From Gammaproteobacteria bacterium 28-57-27 (GTDB taxonomy: Bacteria > Pseudomonadota > Gammaproteobacteria > Halothiobacillales > Halothiobacillaceae), in contig NCGK01000007.1 in NCBI GenBank assembly GCA_002281735.1, positions 1-64,000 of the forward strand: a stretch of 64,000 nt of DNA. Reading direction: 5' to 3'. Positions 1-8,406 of the stretch are shown here, piece after piece. The position numbers were made by a program, and so were the translations under genes. Below the pieces are notes generated by a model. The model ran no database searches and was not told the origin of the DNA. It saw only the letters and a list, made by a program, of their open reading frames with translations. Every line of letters starts with the position of its first letter. Within the stretch, counting starts at the first letter, position 1.

Positions 1-99
1 GGTCAGGGCTGCGGTCAATGTGGTCTTGCCGTGGTCAACGTGACCAATGGTTCCGACGTTGACGTGCGTCTTATTACGCTCAAATTTACTCTTGGCCAT
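1..99 (-). CDS. tufB: Elongation factor Tu, N-terminal fragment (runs off the window)
   Basis: Translation elongation factor that delivers aminoacyl-tRNA to the ribosome as a GTP complex. Only the first 33 codons are present, starting at an ATG read from 99 to 97. They include the typical EF-Tu start ([10 protein letters not shown]) and the P-loop region [10 protein letters not shown]. The gene lies directly downstream of four tRNA genes on the same strand, the arrangement known from the thrU-tyrU-glyT-thrT-tufB operon, so it is probably co-transcribed with them. The rest of the gene is outside the window. Confidence 0.95.
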   Translation of the reverse strand, partial: MAKSKFERNKTHVNVGTIGHVDHGKTTLTAALT

Positions 100-164
100 A
101 ATTACACCTTGGACTGATTCAAAGTTGACAAAACTTACGCGCTAGAACAACGACTACGAAAAAA

Positions 165-240
<76 letters not shown>

Positions 241-245
241 AAATT

Positions 246-319
<74 letters not shown>

Positions 320-375
320 TGAAGCTTTATGGGAGCTATCCCTTCACCCACTTAAGAATCCTTATGTGAATGAGA

Positions 376-460
376 TGGTGGTGGGAGAAGGATTCGAACC
401 TTCGAAGGCAGTGCCAGCAGATTTACAGTCTGCCCCCTTTGGCCGCTCGGGAATCCCACC
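376..460 (-). tRNA. tyrU: tRNA-Tyr (anticodon GTA)
   Basis: An 85-nt class II tRNA on the minus strand with acceptor GGTGGGA/TCCCACC and encoded CCA. The anticodon arm GCAGACTGTAAATCTGC gives anticodon GTA. A long variable arm follows, as expected for bacterial tRNA-Tyr. Confidence 0.95.
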
Positions 461-514
461 AGCAAAAACAACAAGTCGCGCATTCTGCGTTAACACAAAA
501 TGGCTGTCAAGCAA

Positions 515-589
515 TGGTGCCGGCAGTGGGAATCGAACTCACGACCTACCGCTTACAAGGCGGTTGCACTACCGCTGTGCTATGCCGGC
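515..589 (-). tRNA. thrU: tRNA-Thr (anticodon TGT)
   Basis: A 75-nt cloverleaf on the minus strand with acceptor GCCGGCA/TGCCGGC and encoded CCA. The anticodon stem ACCGC/GCGGT encloses CTTGTAA, so the anticodon is TGT. It is the promoter-proximal member of the tRNA cluster, and coaX ends just upstream at 615. Confidence 0.95.
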
Positions 590-614
590 AACAGGGCGCG
601 CATCTTATAGCAGT

Positions 615-1391
615 TCAATGACGAGGGCAACTCCCGTCACTCATTTCGTTCGACATGCGCTCCAAACCATCCATCACCAGAGCTTCGCGCCGATACGCAC
701 TTAATCCACGCGACTCAAACACTTCAAGCCCCAGCACGGCCTGATCCCCCCCTGTGACCACAATGCTCGCCGCGCCGCCCAAGACGCCTAACGCTTGCTC
801 TACGGCGTGTTCCACCCCACCCTGCACCATGCAGCGTATCCCCGCGCTCACCGCGAGACGTGTTTCATGCTGTGGTGCACACATTGCATCATCCACGGTC
901 ACCTCGCTCTTCGGTATTTGGCTTGCCGCGTTGGCTAAACTTGCCCCCAAGAGGCGCACACCCGGCATAATCAGGCCGCCTTGATGCAGCCCCCCTGCAT
1001 CCAGCGCATCCACCGTAATCGCCGTTCCGGCATCCACCACGATCAGCGGTTGATTCATGAACTCCATCCGCGCCGCCACCAGCGCCGCAAAGCGGTCAAC
1101 GCCAAAACGCTCTGGCTCGGCATATTGAATCTGCACACCGCAGCAGCTTGCATGACTGCGTAGCCAGAGCAACGCCTGCTGAGGCCAACGCTGACCCACA
1201 CAATCCGCCACACGCTGATTAACATTCTCGCTCGCCACACTGCCCGCAAATACGGCGGATGGCGCAGCAAGCCCTTGCCACGCCTCAGCCAACTGCGCTT
1301 CCCAACCCTCCTGAGCCTGTGCCACGCGCCCTTCAGCATCTGCCATGCGCCATTTAATGCGTGTGTTGCCAATATCCAAAATGAGCTTCAC
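615..1391 (-). CDS. coaX: Type III pantothenate kinase
   Basis: Phosphorylates pantothenate in the first step of coenzyme A synthesis in the cytoplasm. The 258-residue product has the family signatures: the N-terminal phosphate-binding DIGNTRIKW (about residues 6-14), GVDRFAALVAA near residue 98 and DAGTAITVD near residue 120, all of the ASKHA fold. The start codon is GTG at 1389-1391 with an AGGAGT Shine-Dalgarno about nine bases upstream. It is the last gene of a tight minus-strand group with birA just upstream. A birA-coaX pairing is common in proteobacteria. Confidence 0.93.
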   Translation of the reverse strand: MKLILDIGNTRIKWRMADAEGRVAQAQEGWEAQLAEAWQGLAAPSAVFAGSVASENVNQRVADCVGQRWPQQALLWLRSHASCCGVQIQYAEPERFGVDRFAALVAARMEFMNQPLIVVDAGTAITVDALDAGGLHQGGLIMPGVRLLGASLANAASQIPKSEVTVDDAMCAPQHETRLAVSAGIRCMVQGGVEHAVEQALGVLGGAASIVVTGGDQAVLGLEVFESRGLSAYRREALVMDGLERMSNEMSDGSCPRH

Positions 1392-1398
1392 TTACGTC

Positions 1399-2343
1399 TT
1401 ACTCCTGAACTGATTCACTCAAACGCACACTGACTTCACCGGCACGACACACGCGTATTCCCTGCGCGGTACTCACACGCAAACAACCCTGCGCATCGAC
1501 GCCTTCGGCCACGCCGCACCAGGCATTATTTTCAGCCTCAATCACGCGAATCGTTTGCCCTTTAAGCACATCAAAGCGCGCAAATCGCGTGCGCCACGTC
1601 GCCGAAACATCTTTAAGTTCACGCAGCACGGCACGCAAAATCTCCCGCAAAACCCGCGATCGAGCCGGACAACGCGCCCCCAATAATTCTTGCAGACTGG
1701 TTATCGGCTGTGTAATCGCGCTCGCTTGATGCCGCAAACGCAGGTGATTCACACCGATGCCGACTACCACACCCGCGCGCCGTGCCTCGATCAAAATGCC
1801 GCCCAGTTTTTTGCCTTGCCCCTTTTCTTGGCACAGCAAATCGTTCGGCCACTTCAACCCCGCGCCACGCACACCCAAGCGCTGCACTGCCGCGGCTAGC
1901 GCTAGCCCGACACGCAAGGACAAAGCCTCAAGTGACACCCCATCGCTTGCTGGGAACGCCAGCGACACACTCACCCCGCAGCCCAAGCCTTGATGCCAAC
2001 GGCGCTGCGCCCGCCCCCGCCCCAGGGTTTGAAACTCCGCCACCCATGCCTTGCGTCGCGCCAATCCCGCACCCAAGGCATACAGCGCGCGAGTATTGGT
2101 GGAATCCGTCATAAAAAGCTCACGCACTGGCACGGGGAAACGCCCGCCCAAATGCCGCAGCGGCGTGACCGGCTGCACAAAGCGCACACCACGGTACGGG
2201 TCACACTGCACAGGTGCGCCCAGATCCATAAACTGCCGCAATGCCGCGCGCAAATTTTCGGGCGATACATGGAGCCTGCTCGCGGCACTTGTCAGCGAAT
2301 GCCAGCACCCATCGGCCAAATGCTGCAAGGCCTGCGACCACAC
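1399..2343 (-). CDS. birA: Bifunctional biotin-protein ligase / biotin operon repressor
   Basis: Attaches biotin to carboxylase subunits through biotinyl-AMP and, in homologues, represses biotin genes. An N-terminal winged-helix segment (LQHLADGCWHSL onward) precedes the catalytic domain. That domain has the adenylate loop GRGRAQRRW, KWPNDLL, GGILIEA and VGIGVN, then a small C-terminal domain. I chose GTG 2343 (MWSQALQHL) because it has a GGGAG site nine bases upstream and leaves about the usual seven to eight residues before the helix. A longer TTG start at 2391 would overlap the M61 gene by 25 bases. The HTH suggests that it regulates the bioD and bioA genes elsewhere in this window (inference). 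Confidence 0.9.
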   Translation of the reverse strand: MWSQALQHLADGCWHSLTSAASRLHVSPENLRAALRQFMDLGAPVQCDPYRGVRFVQPVTPLRHLGGRFPVPVRELFMTDSTNTRALYALGAGLARRKAWVAEFQTLGRGRAQRRWHQGLGCGVSVSLAFPASDGVSLEALSLRVGLALAAAVQRLGVRGAGLKWPNDLLCQEKGQGKKLGGILIEARRAGVVVGIGVNHLRLRHQASAITQPITSLQELLGARCPARSRVLREILRAVLRELKDVSATWRTRFARFDVLKGQTIRVIEAENNAWCGVAEGVDAQGCLRVSTAQGIRVCRAGEVSVRLSESVQE

Positions 2344-2366
2344 GCGGGCAAGCTCCCGAGCGTGAT

Positions 2367-4166
2367 TCAAATCGACCCCACACCCGACCAAGCACGCAAA
2401 CGAGCCAACGGCTGTGCATCGGCGATCTGCATCCGTTGCAACCCCGCCTGCGTTTTCGGCGGCTTCTGCAGCGATAAAGACATGGATAGCAATTCATCGC
2501 GCCGAAAAACATGCAACTCCACCACATCACCCACGCGATAACGCCGCAGAAGTCCCTCAAGATTGGCTCGACTCACACGCAAGCCATCCAGCGCCAGCAA
2601 TTCATCCTGCGGCGCAAGCCCCGCCCACTCTGCCGCCGAGTCACGGTAGACCGTACCCAGTACCGCCGCGCCTTGTGCTCCTGCACGCACATCCGCTCCC
2701 AACCAAGGCGCGTCCTGCCCCGCACTCCATTGCAAACTCAAACCTAGTGCCGCCGCCGTCGCGACCAACGGCAAGTCCTCACAACCACGCAATCCAGCAG
2801 TGAACACATCGTCCAAATTCACGCCAGTGACCGCAGTCACCCAAGCCTCCAATCCGTACTCCGGCACACCGTGCCCATGCAGGCCAAAATCGCGCCACAA
2901 CGCACGCAGCACATCGTCCAGCGAGATACGATCCGCACTGCGACGGCGCAACTCGATATCCAGCACCCACGCGAACAACGCACCCTTGGTGTAATAACTG
3001 ATGCTGGCATTCGGCGTGTTCTCGTCGGCTTTGTAGAGCCGCGTCCATGCCGTCAGGCTGGCCTGCTCCAGCGTCAGACGCTCACGCCCCGGCGTGCGCT
3101 GCACCCGGCTGATGGTGCTGGACAGCGTATCCAGATATTCCGTGAACGAGATCAAACCCGCACGCAACAGCAGCAGATCGTCGTAATAACTGGTCACGCC
3201 CTCGAACAACCACAGCAGGCACGTATAAGCCTCGGCCTCCAGCGGCAAGCGGCCGTCCAGCTGCGGCATAAACGCCGTCGGGCGGATGCGTTTCACCAAC
3301 CAGGCGTGCAGATACTCGTGCGCACACAAACCCAAAAACTCACGGTACGCAGGGGTGCTGGCGGCCTCGCCTACACGCGGAAAATGCTCAGGGCGACACA
3401 GCAGCGCCGTCCCCTCGCGGTGTTCCAACCCACCGTAGCCGTCCGTCGTCACCAGAGCCAAAAACAGATAACGCTCAAACGGAGGCGGCGCGGGACCAAA
3501 CAAGCCCACCACCGCTTCGCAGGCACGCACCAAATCCGCCGCCAGCCGTGCCGAGTCGAACTCAACACGCCCCAGCCACGCAAAACGATGCACCACACCG
3601 CGCACGGAAAAACTCAACTCACGCAGCGCACCAAACGCCAACGGGGCATCCAGCAAGGCTTCGACATTTTCTGCCGCATATACACCGTAACCGTGTGCAT
3701 CCACCCTATCCGGCGCGAGCATGATCGTCGCACGCCAGCCTTGCGCCCCTGCATCGACTACGGCACTGACAGATCGCTGCACCTCAACCTGACAAGGCAA
3801 ATACTCCAAACCCAAGGGGCGCAACCACAAGGCCGCGCCATCCGCAAAGCCCCACAAACTATCCAGGTGCGCGGTACGCACCGACAACTCATGTGCATGC
3901 ACGCGCCAGCGCAAGGTCAACGCCCCCGCGCAAGGCGCTGCCCGCCAGCTCTGTTTGTCAAGCCAGGTCAACTCAACCGCCTGTCCGTAGCCATCCACGG
4001 CTTCAATCCACGTCACATGCCGCGCATGATCGCGCACCATGTAACTGCCAGGTGTCCACGCAGCCATGGCCACGACCTGCCCGTCTGGGTGCGGCTGAGG
4101 AATCGTCAACTCCAGCGCGTATTCGCGCGCTTCTGGATGTACGGGGCTAACGCGGTATTGCAGCAT
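2367..4166 (-). CDS. M61 family metallopeptidase (glycyl aminopeptidase-like) with PDZ domain
   Basis: A predicted zinc peptidase of about 599 residues. The M61 motif HEYLHAW lies near residue 283, where the two His are zinc ligands and the Glu is catalytic. It is followed by the third-ligand region WLFEGVTSYYDD. An N-terminal beta domain precedes the catalytic core and a C-terminal PDZ-like domain (about residues 490-580, GLAPQDELLALDGL) ends the protein. No signal peptide is evident, so a cytoplasmic location is likely. The ATG at 4166 is preferred over the in-frame TTG one codon upstream. The gap to the slyD stop is only five bases, so it sits in the slyD-M61-birA-coaX operon. Confidence 0.88.
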   Translation of the reverse strand: MLQYRVSPVHPEAREYALELTIPQPHPDGQVVAMAAWTPGSYMVRDHARHVTWIEAVDGYGQAVELTWLDKQSWRAAPCAGALTLRWRVHAHELSVRTAHLDSLWGFADGAALWLRPLGLEYLPCQVEVQRSVSAVVDAGAQGWRATIMLAPDRVDAHGYGVYAAENVEALLDAPLAFGALRELSFSVRGVVHRFAWLGRVEFDSARLAADLVRACEAVVGLFGPAPPPFERYLFLALVTTDGYGGLEHREGTALLCRPEHFPRVGEAASTPAYREFLGLCAHEYLHAWLVKRIRPTAFMPQLDGRLPLEAEAYTCLLWLFEGVTSYYDDLLLLRAGLISFTEYLDTLSSTISRVQRTPGRERLTLEQASLTAWTRLYKADENTPNASISYYTKGALFAWVLDIELRRRSADRISLDDVLRALWRDFGLHGHGVPEYGLEAWVTAVTGVNLDDVFTAGLRGCEDLPLVATAAALGLSLQWSAGQDAPWLGADVRAGAQGAAVLGTVYRDSAAEWAGLAPQDELLALDGLRVSRANLEGLLRRYRVGDVVELHVFRRDELLSMSLSLQKPPKTQAGLQRMQIADAQPLARLRAWSGVGSI

Positions 4167-4171
4167 CAAAA

Positions 4172-4789
4172 TTAAGCCGACTTGGAGGGCGTATCGGGGA
4201 ATACCGCATCGACTATTTCATCACTGGCTTCATCATTAGTGTTGGCATTATCAAGCTGATCGTCGTCAGCCAAATCCGCTGACGAATCCGCCACCATCAA
4301 GTGATGCCCAGCAGGATGCACACGATGATGCTTGATTTCATCGGCATGCGCCTCACGAATCGTGCCCACCTCGATCTCGAAGTGCAGTGTCATGCCCGCC
4401 AGCGGGTGGTTACCATCCAGCGTCACCATCTCGTCGTCAAACGACACAATAGTGAATTCCATGCGCCCTTCCGGCCCCATGGCCTGCACCTGATTACCGA
4501 CTTCGATCTCCACCTCTTCGCTCAAGGCACTACGCGGAACCTCAATCAAACCACCGGGATCACGCGCACCGTAAGCGTCTTCCGGCGCGATCACCACCTC
4601 AAAGAACTCGCCCTCGGCACGTCCTTCCAGCGCCTGCTCCAAGCCCGCAATCAAATTCGCATGCCCGTGCAAATAAGCCAGCGCCTCGTCCCCCACCGTC
4701 GAATCAATCACCTGCCCTTCCGCGTCGCTTAGGGTGTAATGAATGAACACTACTTTATCGCTACCCACCATCATTGCTTCTGTCGTCAT
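4172..4789 (-). CDS. slyD: FKBP-type peptidyl-prolyl isomerase, SlyD-like
   Basis: A prolyl isomerase and chaperone of the SlyD/FkpB class. FKBP segments (KVVFIHYTL, GLEQALEGRAEGE, APEDAYG) flank an insert-in-flap domain (GNQVQAMGPEG to LAGMTLHFEIEV). The C-terminus is acidic and carries scattered His residues (HHRVHPAGHHL) rather than the long His-rich metal-binding tail of enterobacterial SlyD. Several starts are in frame (TTG 4813, ATG 4792, ATG 4789). GAGAGG lies five bases before the ATG at 4789, so I chose that one. It heads the group that runs through the M61 gene to birA and coaX. Confidence 0.9.
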   Translation of the reverse strand: MTTEAMMVGSDKVVFIHYTLSDAEGQVIDSTVGDEALAYLHGHANLIAGLEQALEGRAEGEFFEVVIAPEDAYGARDPGGLIEVPRSALSEEVEIEVGNQVQAMGPEGRMEFTIVSFDDEMVTLDGNHPLAGMTLHFEIEVGTIREAHADEIKHHRVHPAGHHLMVADSSADLADDDQLDNANTNDEASDEIVDAVFPDTPSKSA

Positions 4790-4850
4790 CATGGCCTCTC
4801 TCGTTATTATCAAGGGTACTTACTAATCCGGCACGATTAATCCATAAAAC

Positions 4851-4907
4851 CGTAGGGCGCACCATGCGCACCGATTGGCTAAAAGGTGCGCACGGCACAC
4901 TCTACGG
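4851..4907. repeat. Dispersed palindromic repeat, copy 1
   Basis: An imperfect palindrome of about 57 bp. The left arm cgtagggcgcaccatgcgcacc is mirrored by ggtgcgcacggcacactctacg. A second copy of the same size and arm sequence lies at 31950-32007. It is intergenic, upstream of slyD. It looks like a REP-type extragenic element. Confidence 0.75.
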
Positions 4908-4924
4908 CCTATAAATCCTGAAAA

Positions 4925-5004
4925 TAGCCACAGAGCTCACAGAGCACACCGAGAAAAGCCAAGTGATGTTTTCATCTCTGTGCCCTCCGTGTGCTCTGTG
5001 GCTA
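4925..5004. repeat. Inverted repeat, tagccacagag...ctctgtggcta
   Basis: Arms beginning tagccacagag and ending ctctgtggcta, with more pairing inside (acagagcacac/gtgtgctctgt) around an AT-rich centre. It is intergenic between slyD and the AEC transporter gene and lacks coding potential. Confidence 0.7.
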
Positions 5005-5011
5005 AAAATTA

Positions 5012-5053
5012 TAGGACTTACGCAAACCGCCCCGGCAGCTTGCGCAAGTCCTA
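5012..5053. repeat. Palindrome, taggacttacgcaa...ttgcgcaagtccta
   Basis: Arms taggacttacgcaa and ttgcgcaagtccta (one mismatch) enclose a GC-rich loop. It ends about a dozen bases beyond the stop of the minus-strand AEC gene, so it could serve as a transcript 3' hairpin, but no clear T-tract follows. It may be a remnant of a mobile-element end. Confidence 0.55.
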
Positions 5054-5064
5054 ATCAATAGAAA

Positions 5065-5988
5065 CTAACCCACCAACCCATGCCAGAACGGCAAGGTCAG
5101 CAGACTCAAAACAGTCGAAAGCGTTGCCGCCGCCGCATACAAACCGGTGTCCAAACCGTAACGGTCACACAACACCAACCCCAGCACCATCACCGGCATC
5201 CCGGCCTCCAGCACCACCGCCGTCAACAAGGGCACCTCAAGCCCCAGCCCCATGCCCGCCGCCAAAACCAAAGCAGGAGCAAACGCGAGCTGAATCAGCA
5301 ACACCGGACTGACCCGCAGCAAGGCTGCAGGCTTGAGTGCATCCAGCCGCAACCCCATCCCCAGAGCGATCAACATCAACGGCACCACCCCCGCCCCCAA
5401 ACGGTCGAGAATACCGCGCAAAGCCTCAGGAAATGGCGTGCCGGAAAAATTCAGCGCCATCGCCAGAATAGCCGCCCACAGCGCCGGAACCTTGAGCACG
5501 CCCATCCACCAGGGCGCGTGCGCCTTGCCCTCTTCCGGCCTGCCGTAATACACCGCCAGCGCAATGCCCACACTCAACAGCAAGGGCGTACAGGCAAACA
5601 AATCGTATTGCACCGCCACCGCGCGCCCAAAATCGCCATACAGCGACTCCAGCACCGGCAAGCCAAGATAGGTGGCATTCGGAAACGAGGCCGCCAGCAA
5701 CAACGCGCCTTTCTGTCCACGTGTCAGCGGCATGAAATGCGCCACCACGGCCATCAAACCCATGCTGGCCAGCACGCCCAGCGCCGCCAGCCCGGCAATA
5801 TGCAGGCTTTCCATCCCCAGCGGCGCACGCCACAGCACCGCCAAAACCAGCGCGGGCAACAGGACGTAATACACCAAAGTCGTCAGCGCACCGCGCGCCT
5901 GCCCCGCCTCCCAACCGCCGGGTTTCGCCCACTGCCACCACAGGCCGACCAGCACCATGGCGGCCATCTGTGCAATGACTAAAGTCAT
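5065..5988 (-). CDS. AEC family transporter (auxin efflux carrier-like permease)
   Basis: A 307-residue integral membrane protein with about ten hydrophobic segments and the AEC pattern: an N-terminal half (VLVGLWWQWAKPGG, VYYVLLPALVLAVLW), a central soluble loop and a C-terminal half ending in TLPFWHGLVG. Family members move small organic anions or related metabolites; the substrate cannot be told here. The open frame extends to 6075, but its first 29 codons are read through a dispersed GC-rich repeat, so I used the ATG at 5988 (MTLVIAQMAAMVL). It is the last gene after mpl and the thioredoxin-like gene. Confidence 0.85.
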   Translation of the reverse strand: MTLVIAQMAAMVLVGLWWQWAKPGGWEAGQARGALTTLVYYVLLPALVLAVLWRAPLGMESLHIAGLAALGVLASMGLMAVVAHFMPLTRGQKGALLLAASFPNATYLGLPVLESLYGDFGRAVAVQYDLFACTPLLLSVGIALAVYYGRPEEGKAHAPWWMGVLKVPALWAAILAMALNFSGTPFPEALRGILDRLGAGVVPLMLIALGMGLRLDALKPAALLRVSPVLLIQLAFAPALVLAAGMGLGLEVPLLTAVVLEAGMPVMVLGLVLCDRYGLDTGLYAAAATLSTVLSLLTLPFWHGLVG

Positions 5989-6030
5989 GCGTAGACACCC
6001 TGCGCGGAATGCTTCATCGCCTTGTTTTGG

Positions 6031-6070
6031 CTCCCTCCCCCCTCGCGGGGGAGGGCTGGGGAGAGGGGGT
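6031..6070. repeat. GC-rich dispersed repeat, copy 1
   Basis: The sequence ctccctcccccctcgcgggg followed by gagggctggggagaggggg forms a hairpin. A near-identical copy lies at 13100-13140 inside amgK. Here it is intergenic, between the thioredoxin-like gene and the AEC start. Repeats of this kind are scattered in many proteobacterial genomes. Confidence 0.8.
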
Positions 6071-6082
6071 TGCAAGCGAAGC

Positions 6083-6454
6083 TCATCCCTTCACCGCTTC
6101 CGCCGCCAACGCCGCCCGCACCGCCGCCATATCCACCGCCTGCACATGCGCCACCAACTCACGCAAGGCGCTCGCCGACACCGCCCCCGGCTGGGCGTAC
6201 AACACCACGCCCTCGCGCACCGCCATCAACATCGGGATCGAACGCACAGCAAACTGCGCTGCCAGACCCGGCTCGGCATCCACATTCACCTTGCCGAACA
6301 GCACGTCATCATAATCGTCGGCCACCTCGGCAAACACCGGCGCAAAGGCCTGACACGGCCCACACCACGGCGCCCAGAACGCCAACAACACCAACTCATG
6401 CGCGGCCAAAACCTGCGTCAAGCCAGCCTCATCCAAATGCTGCACTTTGCTCAT
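6083..6454 (-). CDS. Thioredoxin family protein
   Basis: A 123-residue thioredoxin-fold protein with the active site WCGPC (FWAPWCGPCQ, about residues 27-36) and the cis-Pro region RSIPML. It has no signal peptide, so it should act in the cytoplasm as a thiol-disulfide reductant. It is longer than TrxA because of an Ala-rich C-terminal helix. The start overlaps the mpl stop by four bases (ATGA), which points to translational coupling with mpl. A canonical trxA is present at 23962-24288, so this is a paralogue with a separate, unknown client. Confidence 0.9.
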   Translation of the reverse strand: MSKVQHLDEAGLTQVLAAHELVLLAFWAPWCGPCQAFAPVFAEVADDYDDVLFGKVNVDAEPGLAAQFAVRSIPMLMAVREGVVLYAQPGAVSASALRELVAHVQAVDMAAVRAALAAEAVKG

Positions 6455-7833
6455 ACCGAACGCTCCCGCAAGCCCTGCAACACGCGCTCATGCGCCCCGC
6501 CAAAACTGCCATTGCTCATTAACACCAGATGATCGCCGGGGCGCAATTGTGCCAACACATCCGCCACCATCGCCCCCACCTCGCCGCCGCTCCAGCTCGG
6601 ACAAGCCAAGCCCTGCGCCACACGACGCACATCCCAACCTGCATCCTCCGGCTGAAACAGCCACACCGCATCCGCCGCCGCCAGCGAATCCGCCAAGGTA
6701 TCCGCATGAACGCCCATGCGCATCGTATTCGAACGCGGATCCAGCGCCACCAGCAGGCGTGCCTCGCCAATGCGCGCACGCAAACCTTCCAGCGTGGTAC
6801 GAATCGCGGTCGGGTGATGGGCAAAATCGTCATACAGCGTCACGCCATCGACCACGCCGCGCACTTCCAAACGCCGCTTCACGCCAGAAAACTGCGCCAG
6901 CGCCGCAATGCCCACCGCCACCGGCACCCCGGCATGACGCGCTGCGGCCAAGGCGGCCAGCGCATTGCTCACGTTATGCGCGCCCAACTGCGACCACTGC
7001 ACCGTGCCTTGCAACACGCCATCCAACAGCACCTCAAAACGCGAACCATCGGCATCCGCGGCGCCCACCGACCATGCCCCGCCCGTGCCAAAGGTCTCAA
7101 CCGGCGTCCAGCAACCACGCTCCAGCACGGCATCCAGCGCCGCGTCGCCTTGCGGCTTCACAATCAGCCCACTCGGCGGAATCATGCGCAGCAAATGATG
7201 AAACTGGGTCTGAATCGCTGCAAGATCAGGGAAGATGTCAGCATGATCGAACTCAAGATTATTCAAAATCACCGTGTGCGGGCGGTAATGTACGAACTTC
7301 GAGCGCTTGTCGAAAAACGCCGTGTCATATTCATCAGCCTCAATCACAAAAAACGAACCGCCACCTAAACGTGCCGAACAGCCAAAATTAGTCGGCACGC
7401 CGCCGATCAAAAAGCCGGGGTTCAAGCCCGCATACTCCAGAATCCACGCCAGCATCGAACTGGTGGTGGTTTTGCCATGCGTCCCCGCCACGGCCAACAC
7501 CCAGCGCCCCTGCAAAATATGCCGCCCCAGCCACTCCGGTCCCGAGGTGTAGCGCATCCCGCGATCCAGCATGGTCTCCGCAATCGGCATCCCGCGCCGC
7601 ATCACATTCCCCACCACGACTTCGCCGTCAAAGCCATCCAATTGCGCCGCCTCGTAGCCCTCAACCCAGGGAATCCCTGCGGCCTCAAGCTGCTCCCGCA
7701 TCGGCGAATACACCTGACGATCCGCGCCCGACACGACATACCCCGCCGCCTTGGCCAACTGCGCCAGCCCGCCCATAAAGGTGCCGGCAATGCCTAAAAT
7801 ATGAACAGCCCCGCCTAAATTAAAATGGCTCAT
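6451..7833 (-). CDS. mpl: UDP-N-acetylmuramate:L-alanyl-gamma-D-glutamyl-meso-diaminopimelate ligase
   Basis: A Mur ligase that joins recycled murein tripeptide to UDP-MurNAc. The 460-residue product starts with the Rossmann-like ILGIAGTFMGG instead of the MurC variant, followed by the ATP loop GTHGKTTTSS, EADEYDTAFFDKRSKF and the DDFAHHPTAIRTT region typical of Mpl. The open frame extends upstream, but ATG 7833 (MSHFNLGG) gives the family length and overlaps the upstream membrane-protein stop by ATGA. With AmgK/MurU at 12761-14532 it suggests active wall recycling by two routes. Confidence 0.94.
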   Translation of the reverse strand: MSHFNLGGAVHILGIAGTFMGGLAQLAKAAGYVVSGADRQVYSPMREQLEAAGIPWVEGYEAAQLDGFDGEVVVGNVMRRGMPIAETMLDRGMRYTSGPEWLGRHILQGRWVLAVAGTHGKTTTSSMLAWILEYAGLNPGFLIGGVPTNFGCSARLGGGSFFVIEADEYDTAFFDKRSKFVHYRPHTVILNNLEFDHADIFPDLAAIQTQFHHLLRMIPPSGLIVKPQGDAALDAVLERGCWTPVETFGTGGAWSVGAADADGSRFEVLLDGVLQGTVQWSQLGAHNVSNALAALAAARHAGVPVAVGIAALAQFSGVKRRLEVRGVVDGVTLYDDFAHHPTAIRTTLEGLRARIGEARLLVALDPRSNTMRMGVHADTLADSLAAADAVWLFQPEDAGWDVRRVAQGLACPSWSGGEVGAMVADVLAQLRPGDHLVLMSNGSFGGAHERVLQGLRERSV

Positions 7834-8351
7834 GCAGGCGCACTCCCAGAAAATAAAACCGCAATGCTTAAACTCGACAGCATGAAATAGGCAAACACCA
7901 ACAACAGCCCCATGCCCGCGCCCACATCCAAAGCGCGGCGCACCACCTGCCCCTGCGCAACCAAACTCCACAACAACAACACCAACAAACCGATCTGCGC
8001 CGGATGCAGTTTATTCGCCACCACCTCGGTTGGCACCGCGCTCAACAGCAGCCATGACAGCAAAGAAATGACCAGGTTAATGCCCATCAAGGCTGCATAC
8101 GTTTGGTTAAAACGCTCAGGATGCTCACGTATTTTGAGCGCACCCCAAACAAACCCCGCCAGCAAAGCCGCATCCACCGCCGCCTGCGCCATACCGATGG
8201 CAAAACCATCCTCTGCCATAAACAGCAAACCGCCGCTAAGCACATAGCCCGCCGCCAAAACCCACGGCAAACGCGCATCGCCCGGCAAATCCTCCGGCCC
8301 AATGCGCAAAAAGCAAAGCTCAATCAACTGGCGCAGCAAGCCCATCCCCAA
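7830..8351 (-). CDS. Hypothetical multi-pass membrane protein
   Basis: 173 residues with four or five hydrophobic segments (LPWVLAAGYVLSGGLLFMA, AAVDAALLAGFVWGALKI, GINLVISLLSWLLLSAV, LVLLLWSLV, GLLLVFAYFMLSSLSIAVLF). I do not recognise the family. Its stop overlaps the mpl start by four bases, so it is the first gene of the mpl-trx-AEC operon. A role linked to the envelope is suggested only by that context. Nothing in the sequence shows an enzyme active site. Confidence 0.7.
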   Translation of the reverse strand: MGMGLLRQLIELCFLRIGPEDLPGDARLPWVLAAGYVLSGGLLFMAEDGFAIGMAQAAVDAALLAGFVWGALKIREHPERFNQTYAALMGINLVISLLSWLLLSAVPTEVVANKLHPAQIGLLVLLLWSLVAQGQVVRRALDVGAGMGLLLVFAYFMLSSLSIAVLFSGSAPA

Positions 8352-8377
8352 CTCCCATGTTCACAAAGCGCAAAAAA

Positions 8378-8406
8378 ACGCCCTGCGCGTAACTCGAACA
8401 GGGCGT
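8378..8406 (-). terminator. Rho-independent terminator reading leftward
   Basis: On the minus strand the perfect 8-bp stem ACGCCCTG/CAGGGCGT is followed by a run of seven T (plus-strand caaaaaaacg). It would stop transcription arriving from the right on the minus strand, but no intact minus-strand gene lies there. It also insulates the membrane-protein/mpl operon. Confidence 0.8.

Noticed and set aside
366-704. Open frames across the tRNA-Tyr and tRNA-Thr genes
   Set aside because: They are read through tRNA sequence on the opposite strand and match no protein.
2871-4175. Long plus-strand open frames opposite the M61 gene
   Set aside because: They are antisense shadows in GC-rich DNA, rich in Arg/Gln/His, with no recognised domains.
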